NCBI RefSeq assembly: GCF_016711335.1 | Contig: NZ_JADJTF010000001.1 | Location: 1,364,001 to 1,428,000, forward strand | DNA length: 64,000 nucleotides | Source of the DNA: Thiofilum sp. | Lineage (GTDB): Bacteria > Pseudomonadota > Gammaproteobacteria > Thiotrichales > Thiotrichaceae | Direction of reading: 5' to 3' | Part shown: one piece after another, positions 17,467 through 26,804 of the stretch | Layout of the letters: each line of letters starts with the position of its first letter | Numbering within the stretch: position 1 is the stretch's first letter | Program-made: the position numbers and the translations under genes | The notes under the pieces: model-generated | Database searches by the model: none | Seen by the model: the letters and a program-made list of their open reading frames with translations, nothing else | What the model was told of the DNA's origin: nothing

Positions 17467-18282
17467 ATGAAAACACATATTCCAGTAGAACGGTTAAGCA
17501 AGCCACCGTTAGTGTTGGTTTTTGCTTTTATAAAATTTGCCCCACTACCTTCAAAAGATTTTGAAGATGCTGTTCTACAGCTACATAGTGTAATTCGTAA
17601 AGAATATCCGGGTATAGAAAAAGGTAAAGACAAGAATATCCAAGTTCTTTTTAATGAGCAAGAAGATCAATTTCATCAAGAAATAAAACATACTGAAGAA
17701 CCATCTGTAACATTTACCAGTTCAGATTCTTCTTGGTTAATTAAGATAAATACAACCAGTCTTGCTATTTTTACAAAAAAATATATATCTTTTGATGATT
17801 TATTAAAGAAGGTGTTAGGAATAATAAGTCAGTTAGAGCAGAAGGCTAGCATTACACATACTTCAAATATTGGTTTGCGTTATATTAACCGAATAGATAT
17901 TAACACTGAAACTGGCTTTGATGATTCAGTAGTGAATGGTTTTCTTCAGCCCAAAATTGTGGAGTTTAATGCTATGGCTGGTTCTGATATGGTAAATATA
18001 TACCAAGCTGATCCTGGCTGGTGCATTCTTAGAACCTCTTTAAAAATACAAGGACATGAGGTTCCGAATGATTTATTGCCTGTCGCTCAGAAGATGAGGC
18101 TTGCACTTGAGCCTGTAAATAATGTTTTTGCCTCTATTGATATAGATAGCAATACGATGTCTCATGATTATATTGAATTTAATATCGAAGGCATTAGAAA
18201 TTGTTTTTCAGAGCTTCATTCATTGATAAAGATTGCTTTTGGAAGCGTTTTAACAGAGGCTGAAATTCAACGCAGGAGTTAG
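17467..18282 (+). CDS. TIGR04255 family protein
   Basis: 271 residues. The ATG at 17467 follows an AAGGAG site; the frame extends 19 codons further upstream but without a ribosome site. Family marks are an N-terminal PPLVLVFAFIKFAPLP strand, the central IGLRYINRIDI, and a C-terminal FNIEGIRNCFSELHSLIKIAFGSVLTEA. TIGR04255 proteins are sporadically distributed among bacteria, with no known biochemical role. It is the first gene of a tight cassette, two bases before the HTH gene. The patchy family spread, AT-rich DNA and isolation suggest horizontal transfer. The family call is from memory of its conserved phrases. Confidence 0.75.
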   Translation: MKTHIPVERLSKPPLVLVFAFIKFAPLPSKDFEDAVLQLHSVIRKEYPGIEKGKDKNIQVLFNEQEDQFHQEIKHTEEPSVTFTSSDSSWLIKINTTSLAIFTKKYISFDDLLKKVLGIISQLEQKASITHTSNIGLRYINRIDINTETGFDDSVVNGFLQPKIVEFNAMAGSDMVNIYQADPGWCILRTSLKIQGHEVPNDLLPVAQKMRLALEPVNNVFASIDIDSNTMSHDYIEFNIEGIRNCFSELHSLIKIAFGSVLTEAEIQRRS

Positions 18283-18284
18283 TC

Positions 18285-19004
18285 ATGGGATACGTATTGC
18301 CTCCTAATGTTACTAAAGTTGTGGTTAAATTTGCAGGAATGGTGATTGCAGGAATGTGTTTCGTTGCACCTCCAGCTAACGCTGCTACTGGTACTGCAAA
18401 AACTAATCTAAGCCCACCATTAACCAAGGAAATGTCTGGCATAAGAAATTCGAGAAAGGGGAGAAATCTTCTTTTAGGGTATGTACGTTCTGATATTCAA
18501 CTAGAGGCTAGATACGACACACCTACGAAAGCATCAGAAATTAGGAAAATTCCTACGTCGCAGGCTATCCATGTTGAAAACGCAGGTGGAGCTGAAAGCT
18601 TCTATGACAGGGTTGAAAGTATCATGACTAGGTTTGGCTTTAATAAAAGTCAACTTTCAGCCGTTCTTAATGTACAGCGAAAGTCTATCTATGATTGGAA
18701 GTCTAACCTGTCTGTAGAAGTACGCTCCGCGACTGTTGATCGCGTCCAAACTCTTGAGGATTTTGCAGCTTACATGGATGATGGACATTCAAGATTCTTG
18801 AGTAAGTTGGTATTTGGTTCATTAGGCCATAAAGACTTGGCACAGGAAATAACCAAGGATGCCTTGGACTTGACCCAGTTAAAAGCACTATACGACAACT
18901 ACTGGCTTGAGTTTGATGGTATGTACAAACGGGCTAAACTTCGTGAAGCAACTAAAGACTTCTCGAATGAGTCCTCAAAAGAGGAACTGTTTATTAGTGT
19001 CTGA
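18285..19004 (+). CDS. HTH protein with N-terminal hydrophobic segment (cassette gene 2)
   Basis: 239 residues, not matched to a named family. Residues 8-34 form a hydrophobic stretch ending PPANAATG that looks like a signal peptide or membrane anchor. Residues about 105-150 resemble an Xre/MerR-like helix-turn-helix (FYDRVESIMTRFGFNKSQLS, AVLNVQRKSIYDWKSN), followed by a helical region like those of antitoxins (VDRVQTLEDFAAYM, FGSLGHKDLAQEI). A DNA-binding domain behind a membrane segment is unusual. If translation starts later, for example at Met48 (MSGIRNSRKGR), the protein would be soluble. It starts two bases after gene 1 and overlaps gene 3, so it is co-expressed with both. Confidence 0.65.
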   Translation: MGYVLPPNVTKVVVKFAGMVIAGMCFVAPPANAATGTAKTNLSPPLTKEMSGIRNSRKGRNLLLGYVRSDIQLEARYDTPTKASEIRKIPTSQAIHVENAGGAESFYDRVESIMTRFGFNKSQLSAVLNVQRKSIYDWKSNLSVEVRSATVDRVQTLEDFAAYMDDGHSRFLSKLVFGSLGHKDLAQEITKDALDLTQLKALYDNYWLEFDGMYKRAKLREATKDFSNESSKEELFISV

Positions 19005-19845
19005 AGAAGATGAGGTTCGTTCTAAACTGCTTGCAGCCGGATGGAAACAGGGGACTTGTATTGATGCTCAGGAAGCTCTTCAAAAGATTCCTGACATTCA
19101 TGAATATCACAAGAACATACTGAAAAGCACAAACGGCTGCTTGTTAATTGTTACGCTTTACGATTGTGCGGTTATTAATGGCTCTTTTGAAAAAGAACCA
19201 TTGCTTAGTTATGTTATTGCAAGCCCTATTGATAGCATAAATCCTAACAACATTTTATCGAAGAATAGTCGCACTCTTCACTTTAATCTTGGCATTGGAG
19301 ACACAGAGCGATATTTTGAAGTCAATGCTGGTTCATTTGGAGTTATCTGCCGAAAATCATTGCTAACTCTTTTACCTTTAGTAAACATTACTTTTGGTGA
19401 GAAAACAAAGCGAGTATTTCTTAAGTGGATTCAACGGCGCACGACTCAAGCCACATTTCCTGATAATTTTGATCGCAGACTAAATAAAAGCAAACGTAGC
19501 AAGCTTTTTGATAAATATGATGATAAAAACGTTACTGGCGTTTATCTCAGGTTATCACCTAGACATGCTGAATTGCCAGAATCGGAAGTCTATAACGCAT
19601 CAATCATAGTAGCTGTCAGTGATTCTGAAGCCCGGAAATTCATGAAAGAAAATGAAACTGCATTACTAATGCAATTGGATTCATTCTTTAATTCACTAAC
19701 GGGCGTTAACTTGATTGAAAAACAGATTGTTGCAGAAGGGCAATTAACTTTAAGTTTGTTGCGCGATTATGACTTATGGTCGCCGGAATATAATAGTTTC
19801 AAGTCAGATCCTGAGGGTATTTCACCAGTGGATTTAGGCCGTTAA
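18967..19845 (+). CDS. Unknown protein (cassette gene 3)
   Basis: 292 residues if the ATG at 18967 is used (MSPQKRNCLLVSEEDEVRSK), overlapping the HTH gene by 38 bases in another frame. An upstream start at 18907 is also open. No membrane segments are visible. The fold looks alpha/beta with conserved-looking blocks (NGCLLIVTLYDCAVINGSF, GVYLRLSPRHAELP, NASIIVAVSDSEA, LIEKQIVAEGQLTLSLLRDY). I do not recognise the family. Together with the TIGR04255 and HTH genes it may form a toxin-antitoxin or defence unit; this rests on gene order only. Confidence 0.65.
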   Translation: MSPQKRNCLLVSEEDEVRSKLLAAGWKQGTCIDAQEALQKIPDIHEYHKNILKSTNGCLLIVTLYDCAVINGSFEKEPLLSYVIASPIDSINPNNILSKNSRTLHFNLGIGDTERYFEVNAGSFGVICRKSLLTLLPLVNITFGEKTKRVFLKWIQRRTTQATFPDNFDRRLNKSKRSKLFDKYDDKNVTGVYLRLSPRHAELPESEVYNASIIVAVSDSEARKFMKENETALLMQLDSFFNSLTGVNLIEKQIVAEGQLTLSLLRDYDLWSPEYNSFKSDPEGISPVDLGR

Positions 19846-20573
19846 TTTTTAAAGACATTTTCTACTCTTTCCTCAATTGTGCTGTGTTTTCCTACGTTGT
19901 CGCTCGGATTTATAAAAAGCAGTTGTTGGATAATTATGATTTGATCGTGAATGTTCGGTAGTCGTTAACGCCCTTTGTAGGAGGGGTAGGCTGAGACTTA
20001 GGGCAATGAGAACCAAAACTGGAGGATTACGAGTTAAACCTTGTTTACAACCAACTGCATAACCGCTACCGTCACATTTAACCCTATTAGTAGAAAAACC
20101 TTGTGCGGACTAACTAATAAAACTGATCTTATGCCATTGTCTATAGGATTTGCATAATGATTAGTGAAGATTAGGCTAGTCCTTTTTGAGGAAACTTCGG
20201 CATGTGGCTTTCTCCTTAAACAGATGAGTGGATTGATGCGTTTGCAACCATCTAGTGTAAAGCCTTCACTTCACTAATAATAGGTTTAGCTCCTTTAGCT
20301 CCTTTAGCTCCTTTAGCTCATGAAATAAAGTTTTGTAACAAGATAGAGTAAATCTTCCCTACTGGGCTATTACAAGTATAAAAACTGAAGCGCAGTTGAA
20401 TATAGGGGCTAGTCTTCCTTAGGCGTGGCGTTATATCGGTTTTCACTAGACTTGCGCGGCCAGCTAATGCAATAGTTTGCTCACTAATCATAACAATAAC
20501 CACACACCGAGCAGGCTTAGAGGTATGCACTATACTCAGAAAATCTTAGTTTATTGATGTTAAGAGTTAGCCT
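19846..20573. other. Long non-coding gap after the cassette, with a 9-bp tandem repeat
   Basis: About 730 bases without a believable gene. The only clear structure is four tandem copies of TTTAGCTCC at 20285-20319 (the last copy ends CA). The frames open on either strand have no ribosome site or family resemblance. The stretch may hold decayed DNA from the acquisition of the cassette and the promoter of the GGDEF gene. Confidence 0.5.
20285..20319 (+). repeat. 9-bp tandem repeat, four copies
   Basis: TTTAGCTCC repeated head to tail four times, the last copy ending CA. It is non-coding and could be a variable-number tandem repeat upstream of the diguanylate cyclase. Confidence 0.85.
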
Positions 20574-21860
20574 GTGTCAGTTCAGAGTTTTTCGGTGCGC
20601 CATAACCCCCAACTGAATAAGAATAATATGAAACGATTAGCCTCACCTGAGCCTTACCCCGTCACGGTACATCAAGTCCATGAGCAGATCAGCTTTTTAA
20701 ATCAATATGGGTCTGTATATTTATGGAGTAACTTATTAGCCGCCACCTTGTTTGCGACCGTAGTTTTAGTAGCCCATATTGAATATATATTGCTGATAGG
20801 CATTTGGTTTGTGGCGATTTTAGCCGCGAATGCCATGCGCTGGATGTTAGATCTAGAGTTTAAGCCTTCCTATAATTATGCCAATTATCAAATGGATACC
20901 TTACTCAATCGGCATATTATGTACACCACTTTGATTAGCACCTTATGGGGTGTGACTGGATTGGTACTATTTTCCACCTTGATTAGTGTGCAGGCTATTC
21001 ATGTGGTGATTCTCGCGCTAGTCACGTTAGTGAGTCTGCCGTTGTTTATGGTGGTGCGTACTTATCGCTATATACAGGTAGCAGCCCTGTTATTGCCTAT
21101 CGTGCTAAATTTATCGATTGTGGGGGAGCTAGGGCAAAGTGCTTTAGCGGTTGTAGTCGTGATGATGGGAATTACCACGCTAGCTTTAGCCCAAGTGCTG
21201 GAAAAGATATTAATTCGTTTAGGTGATTTACAACAAAATTTGCTAGAGCAAACCAATAAAGATGCTACTACTGCGATTCCTAATCGACGTTATTTTGAAC
21301 AAGCGCTCAAAGTTGAATGGCAACGGGCTGCACGTTCTGGTGATGCCATAGCGCTATTAATGCTCGATATTGATCATTTTCGCCTATTCAATGAGATGCA
21401 AGGGCATGAAGCAGGGGATCAATGTTTAAAAACGATTGCTCAAGAGTTACGTAAAGTGGCTAAACGTACCTCGGATGTAGTCGTGCGCTATGGGAGCGAT
21501 GAGTTTGCTATCTTGTTGCCGAGTACTCATATTGACGATGCGACTTTATTAGCCGAGCGTATGCGTACTGCTATTGAAGAGTTACAAATTAGTCACGCGG
21601 GTGAGCAATTTGAACGCTATATCACAGTGAGTATTGGCGTATCCTTTTGTTATCCCACGCCTATGCGAGCCAATGAGCCGCAACGCCCTACCGATATGGT
21701 TTACCCAGCGGCACTTATTAATGCCGTAGAACGGGCGCTTTATAAAGCTAAGCGTGGTACACGCAATACGGTCGTGAAAGAGTTTTGTGGTGATGAAGCC
21801 ATTTCGCGTGCCGCAATGCATGTTGACCAATTACAAGTACAAGCTGCGAAGGTAGCCTAA
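20574..21860 (+). CDS. MASE2-like membrane sensor with GGDEF domain (diguanylate cyclase)
   Basis: 428 residues from a GTG start; an ATG at 20628 is an alternative. Residues about 45-210 contain five or six membrane helices in the arrangement of MASE2 sensors. Residues about 228-400 are a GGDEF domain (TTAIPNRRYFEQAL, LLMLDIDHFRLFNEMQGHEAGD, ERYITVSIGVSF). The signature reads YGSDEF instead of GGDEF or GGEEF: the second glycine is Ser while the catalytic Asp-Glu pair is kept, so c-di-GMP synthesis is possible but not certain. No EAL domain is present. Monocistronic; hrpA follows after 50 bases. Confidence 0.88.
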   Translation: MSVQSFSVRHNPQLNKNNMKRLASPEPYPVTVHQVHEQISFLNQYGSVYLWSNLLAATLFATVVLVAHIEYILLIGIWFVAILAANAMRWMLDLEFKPSYNYANYQMDTLLNRHIMYTTLISTLWGVTGLVLFSTLISVQAIHVVILALVTLVSLPLFMVVRTYRYIQVAALLLPIVLNLSIVGELGQSALAVVVVMMGITTLALAQVLEKILIRLGDLQQNLLEQTNKDATTAIPNRRYFEQALKVEWQRAARSGDAIALLMLDIDHFRLFNEMQGHEAGDQCLKTIAQELRKVAKRTSDVVVRYGSDEFAILLPSTHIDDATLLAERMRTAIEELQISHAGEQFERYITVSIGVSFCYPTPMRANEPQRPTDMVYPAALINAVERALYKAKRGTRNTVVKEFCGDEAISRAAMHVDQLQVQAAKVA

Positions 21861-21910
21861 TAACACTATAATGCGCCCTTTGCACTTGACTTTTCATAGG
21901 GCGCAGTAGC

Positions 21911-24900
21911 GTGAAATCCCAACAACAACAATCCCTCAGACCCTTATTCGCACAATTACCTAAAGCATTAGGGGGCGAGCGCTTTGCTTTACGGCGCGAA
22001 TTACAGGTATTAGATCGTCAAAATACCTTAGATGAAAAACGTTTAGAGCGTGTGCAACAACGCCTCACGGAATCGGTTACTAAACGCAATCAACGTATTC
22101 AAAACGTACCCACTCCTAAATATCCCACTGATTTACCCGTCGCTCAGCGTCGTGATGAAATTATTGAGGCGATTAGAAAACATCAAGTGGTGATTATTTG
22201 CGGTGAAACGGGTTCAGGTAAAACGACTCAATTACCTAAAATGTGTTTAGAAGCAGGGCGTGGGATTGATGGTTTTATTGGTCATACGCAACCGCGTCGC
22301 ATTGCGGCACGTAGTGTTGCGGAGCGGATTGCAGAAGAATTAGAAACCACTTTAGGGCAACACGTCGGTTATAAGGTCCGCTTCCAAGATAAAATTCAGC
22401 CCAGTAGTTATATTAAACTGATGACGGATGGGATTTTATTAGCCGAAATTCAACAAGATCGCTATTTAAATGATTACGATACTTTAATTATTGATGAGGC
22501 ACACGAGCGCAGTCTCAATATTGACTTTCTACTCGGTTATTTAAAATGGCTCTTGCCTAAACGTCGTGATCTCAAAATTATTATCACTTCAGCCACGATT
22601 GATCCCGAACGCTTTGCTAATCATTTCGAGGGTGCGCCAATATTAATGGTATCGGGGCGCACGTATCCGGTAGAAATTCGTTATCGCCCACTGATTGACA
22701 TTGAAAGTGATGATGAGGATGAGCGCGATATTACCGATGCCATTATTGATGCGGTGGATGAGCTACGCCGCGAGGGTTCGGGTGATATTTTGGTATTTAT
22801 GTCGGGCGAACGTGAAATTCGTGAAACTGCTGAAGCACTGACTAAACATTTACCCCCTGCTTATGAAGTACTACCCTTATTTGCGCGTCTGACAGCAGAA
22901 GAACAACATCGTATTTTTGAACCACACGGACGACCGCGCGTAGTACTGGCGACCAATGTGGCGGAAACCTCGCTGACAGTCCCCGGCATTAAATATGTGG
23001 TGGATACAGGCTTGGCGCGTATTTCGCGTTATTCATGGCGGGCAGGCATTCAACGTTTACCGATTGAAAAAATTTCCCAAGCCTCCGCCAATCAGCGCTC
23101 TGGGCGTTGCGGGCGTGTGTCCGATGGTATTGCCATCCGGCTGTATAGTGAGGATGACTTTAAAGATCGTCCGCTGTTTACTGAGCCAGAGATTTTACGC
23201 ACTAATTTAGCTGCGGTTATTTTACAAATGGAAACCATGCGCTTAGGCGATATTGAACAGTTTCCCTTTGTGGAAAAACCGGATGTGCGCCTGATTCGTG
23301 ATGGCTATAAATTGCTATTTGAAATCGGGGCAGTGGATGATGATTATAATGTCACCCCCTTAGGTCAAACCTTATCACGCTTACCGCTGGATCCGCGTTA
23401 TGGGCGTATGTTGCTCACGGCTGAAAAAGAGGGCGCATTAAAAGAAGTGCTCATCATTGTAGCAGCACTTGCAGTACAAGATCCCCGCGAGCGTCCATTA
23501 GATAAACAACAAGCCGCCGATGAAAAACATGCGCGTTTTAAAAATGAAGACTCAGATTTTTTAAGCTATTTAAATCTATGGAATTATATTAAAGAACAAC
23601 AAGCAGCTAATTCTAAAGGGCAATTTCGTAAGCAAGCTAAAAAAGAATTTTTGTCATGGGTGCGCATCCAAGAATGGGAGGATATTCACTATCAAATCAA
23701 AAGTACTCTGCTTGACAGTGACCTCAAAGAGAATGACAAAGACGCCGAATATAATCAAATCCATCGCGCTTTATTATCAGGACTACTAGGCAATATTGGT
23801 CTCAAAGATGAGGATTTTCAGTATCAAGGCGCGAATGGGCGTAAATTTATGATTTTCCCCGGCTCGCATTTGAAAAAGAAAAATCCACCATGGATTATGG
23901 CGGCTGAATTAGTCGAAACTACTAAACTCTATGCTCGCACGGTCGCTAAAATCCAGCCAGAATGGATTGAGGAATTTGGCCGCCATCTCATCAAGCATCA
24001 TTACACTGAACCTCATTGGGAGCAAAAACCTGCTAATGTCGCTGCCTATGAGCGCACTTCACTGTATGGAATTACGATTATTCCTAAGCGCAAAATTAGT
24101 TTTGGCGCGATTGACCCCATTATTAGTCGGCAACTGTTTATTCGTCATGCGTTGGTTTATAGCGAGTATGCTGCAATAGGCGCTTATGCTAAACATAATG
24201 CCGAATTGATTGCTAAAGTAGAGGAGTTAGAGGCTAAAGGGCGGCGACGTGATATTTTGGCAGATGAGCAATTATTATTTGATTTTTTTGAGCAACGTAT
24301 TCCCGAAAATGTCTATAGCGGTCATGCATTTGAGCGTTGGCGTAAACAAGCCGAAGCAAAAGACCCTAAAATACTGTATTTAACCCTCGATTATTTAATG
24401 CAACGCGAAGCTGATCACGAAAAAAGTAATCAGTTTCCTGATACTTTACATGTGCAGGGCATGGTCTTACCCCTTAAATACCATTTTGATCCTAAAGCCG
24501 AAGATGATGGGGTTACGGCACGTATTCCTTTATTAGCACTTAATCAATTAACGCCAGAGCGCTTTGATTATCTCGTACCCGGATTATTAGAGGAGAAACT
24601 CACGGCTCTTATTCGTGGTTTACCTAAACAAATTCGTAAGCATTTTGTGCCTGCCCCCGATTATGCACTCGCTTGTTTAGAAGCCATACATCCGAGTGAA
24701 ACCGTGAGTTTAGCTGATGCAATGGGCAAACAATTATTGCGTATGAGTGGTACTACTATCCCTAAAGAAGCGTGGGAGCATATAGAGTTACCCGCCCATT
24801 TAATGATGCGTTTTGAGGTGATTGATAATGCCGGAGTAGTAGTACAACACGGACGCGATTTGACAGCATTACAAAATAAAGTACGCCAGCAAACTCGTGA

Positions 24901-25783
24901 ACAATTAAGTACTCAGCCCATGATTAATATTGAGCGCGATCAAATTAAAACATGGGATTTTGGCGATTTACCCGAAGTGCATTGGATTGAAACCAGCCAT
25001 ATGAAACTTCGTGCTTGGCCTGCCTTAGTCGATAAGGGTGATCATGTGGCGATTGAGCTATTTGATTCTGAATATGAAGCACATCAAACTCATAGAAAAG
25101 GAGTACTCAGGCTATTTCAATTCGCTTTACCGACGGAAATGCGCGATATAGCTAAACATATTCCAGCCTTGCCAAAACTGTGTATGCAATATGCGGCAAC
25201 GGGGAAGTGTGATGAGTTACGTGAAAGTGTAGCGCGTTATGCCTTTCGCCAAGCCTTTAAGGACTATTTAGATATTCGCAAACAAGCTGATTTTCAGAAA
25301 GCTATTTTAGCCGTACGTAAAAGTATTTTTCCACAAGTACAAGAATTATCACGTTTAATCGTACCTGCTTTTGAAGCGTATCATGATATTCGTAAGCAAT
25401 TAAAAAGTAAGTTCGTAGCCTCTATGATGGAAGCTGTGAATGATATGAATGAGCAGCTTGATCATTTAGTTTATGTAGGCTTTTTAGATCAAGTGGAACC
25501 AGATAATTTACGCCATTATCCACGCTATTTAAAAGCGGTGCAAAGACGTTTGGAAAAGTTAAAAGCTGATCCTAATAAGGATTTAGCTTTACGTCAGCAA
25601 GTCAATCCCTATTGGCAAAAGTATGTAGGTTATTTAAAAGCCAATCGAGTCGTGAGTGCTGAAGTGATTGAGTTTCGCTGGATGTTGGAGGAATTCAGAG
25701 TGTCGCTGTTTGCCCAAGAGCTAGGTACAGCTAAGCCAGTGTCAGCAAAGCGCTTGGATAAGGTATGGAAAGGAGTGACTTAA
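21911..25783 (+). CDS. hrpA: ATP-dependent RNA helicase HrpA (DEAH box)
   Basis: 1290 residues, the full length expected of HrpA. Walker A GETGSGKTT is at 98-106, the DEAH box at 195-198 (IIDEAHERSLNIDFLLGY), SAT near 228, and the QRSGRCGR motif VI follows. The winged-helix and ratchet regions, an OB-fold and the long HrpA-specific DUF3418 C-terminal region (LPEVHWIETSHMKLRAWPAL, ARYAFRQAF) complete the chain. HrpA unwinds RNA, resolves stalled ribosomes and matures some mRNAs. The GTG start follows a CAT-AGGGCG stretch. It stands as its own unit after the GGDEF gene. Confidence 0.97.
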   Translation: MKSQQQQSLRPLFAQLPKALGGERFALRRELQVLDRQNTLDEKRLERVQQRLTESVTKRNQRIQNVPTPKYPTDLPVAQRRDEIIEAIRKHQVVIICGETGSGKTTQLPKMCLEAGRGIDGFIGHTQPRRIAARSVAERIAEELETTLGQHVGYKVRFQDKIQPSSYIKLMTDGILLAEIQQDRYLNDYDTLIIDEAHERSLNIDFLLGYLKWLLPKRRDLKIIITSATIDPERFANHFEGAPILMVSGRTYPVEIRYRPLIDIESDDEDERDITDAIIDAVDELRREGSGDILVFMSGEREIRETAEALTKHLPPAYEVLPLFARLTAEEQHRIFEPHGRPRVVLATNVAETSLTVPGIKYVVDTGLARISRYSWRAGIQRLPIEKISQASANQRSGRCGRVSDGIAIRLYSEDDFKDRPLFTEPEILRTNLAAVILQMETMRLGDIEQFPFVEKPDVRLIRDGYKLLFEIGAVDDDYNVTPLGQTLSRLPLDPRYGRMLLTAEKEGALKEVLIIVAALAVQDPRERPLDKQQAADEKHARFKNEDSDFLSYLNLWNYIKEQQAANSKGQFRKQAKKEFLSWVRIQEWEDIHYQIKSTLLDSDLKENDKDAEYNQIHRALLSGLLGNIGLKDEDFQYQGANGRKFMIFPGSHLKKKNPPWIMAAELVETTKLYARTVAKIQPEWIEEFGRHLIKHHYTEPHWEQKPANVAAYERTSLYGITIIPKRKISFGAIDPIISRQLFIRHALVYSEYAAIGAYAKHNAELIAKVEELEAKGRRRDILADEQLLFDFFEQRIPENVYSGHAFERWRKQAEAKDPKILYLTLDYLMQREADHEKSNQFPDTLHVQGMVLPLKYHFDPKAEDDGVTARIPLLALNQLTPERFDYLVPGLLEEKLTALIRGLPKQIRKHFVPAPDYALACLEAIHPSETVSLADAMGKQLLRMSGTTIPKEAWEHIELPAHLMMRFEVIDNAGVVVQHGRDLTALQNKVRQQTREQLSTQPMINIERDQIKTWDFGDLPEVHWIETSHMKLRAWPALVDKGDHVAIELFDSEYEAHQTHRKGVLRLFQFALPTEMRDIAKHIPALPKLCMQYAATGKCDELRESVARYAFRQAFKDYLDIRKQADFQKAILAVRKSIFPQVQELSRLIVPAFEAYHDIRKQLKSKFVASMMEAVNDMNEQLDHLVYVGFLDQVEPDNLRHYPRYLKAVQRRLEKLKADPNKDLALRQQVNPYWQKYVGYLKANRVVSAEVIEFRWMLEEFRVSLFAQELGTAKPVSAKRLDKVWKGVT

Positions 25784-25847
25784 ACGATCATTTTAATAAT
25801 TGGGTGACTATAATCATAGTTATATCAACCGCTAGGAGTATCGAGAT

Positions 25848-26630
25848 ATGTCTGCCTTAAAGTTTTTCTGCTGGAGTTTGGTGCTTTTTGCCAGTTTCCT
25901 TAGCTCAACAAGCCATGCGCTCACGCCCTCGCCTAGTCTCAAAAAAGCATTAGATGCTATTTATGATAGCTATGATAAGAAACATCAATGCTGGCGGCAT
26001 AATGCTGAGGGTGAATATTTTTATTGTTTTAAATTAGATCGTATAGATCAATTAGAAACGGCTCAATCTAAACGGCTGTATGTATTATTAGCGGGGGCAA
26101 AATATACGGCTGGGGGCGAAAATGGTGCTCATGCTGAACCCGGAATGGTGGGGGCTTTTGTTTTTAAACAAGTCGGTGAGCAATTAACGACTTTAGTGGG
26201 TGATCCTAGTTATGAGGTAGGATCTTGGGGAAAAGCGCCTACTCAATGGCAATGGGTAAAATTAGGACCAGACCATTATTGGGGTTGGAAAAATAGTTGG
26301 TCTGATGGGCATCAGGGGGCAGTAGGTTCTCGCTACACTATTTTAGCACCCTATGGTAAGGGTATTAAGGAAATAGCAGATATTATTGAAAGCTATGATG
26401 ATGCGGGAGCTTGTATGCCAGAAACGGGGTGTAAACCTAGTTCTTATAGCAGTACTTTAAAAATTGATTCGACTCAGTTTAATAATAAAGTGTTTCCTCT
26501 TATTCTCACTGCATCGGGTAAAAAAGAAGGCAAGCCGATTAAAAAGAAAACATGGATAGTCCCGTTTAATCTGAATAAGTGGCAATATGAAGAATCGAAA
26601 GATTGGCCTATGAGTGGATTGGATTATTGA
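25848..26630 (+). CDS. Secreted hypothetical protein
   Basis: 260 residues. The signal peptide is clear (FFCWSLVLFASFLSSTSHA, cut after SHA). The mature domain is rich in Trp, Tyr and Gly (SWGKAPTQWQWVKLG, YWGWKNSWSDGHQG, SRYTILAPYGKGI) with four cysteines, including the pair around ACMPETGC, that could form periplasmic disulphides. A ribosome site (TAGGAG) precedes the ATG. Not recognised; the beta-rich, aromatic composition suggests a ligand-binding or envelope protein. Confidence 0.65.
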   Translation: MSALKFFCWSLVLFASFLSSTSHALTPSPSLKKALDAIYDSYDKKHQCWRHNAEGEYFYCFKLDRIDQLETAQSKRLYVLLAGAKYTAGGENGAHAEPGMVGAFVFKQVGEQLTTLVGDPSYEVGSWGKAPTQWQWVKLGPDHYWGWKNSWSDGHQGAVGSRYTILAPYGKGIKEIADIIESYDDAGACMPETGCKPSSYSSTLKIDSTQFNNKVFPLILTASGKKEGKPIKKKTWIVPFNLNKWQYEESKDWPMSGLDY

Positions 26631-26804
26631 CTTGGCTGTTATTAGTTGATTAGTAAAAGCTAGGGTAGTGCGTTAGATGTGTTGAAGGCATATATAAAGA
26701 TCAGCCAGAACTTTGCCTGAGACTCACTTGCACAAGATGATAAAACATTATTTCAACTCTTTAATTGCACCACCACCCCAAACTAGGTTTTAAGTTACAA
26801 AACC

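Noticed and set aside
20318..20530. 70-codon minus-strand frame next to the tandem repeat
   Set aside because: Starts without a ribosome site and shows no domain; treated as non-coding.
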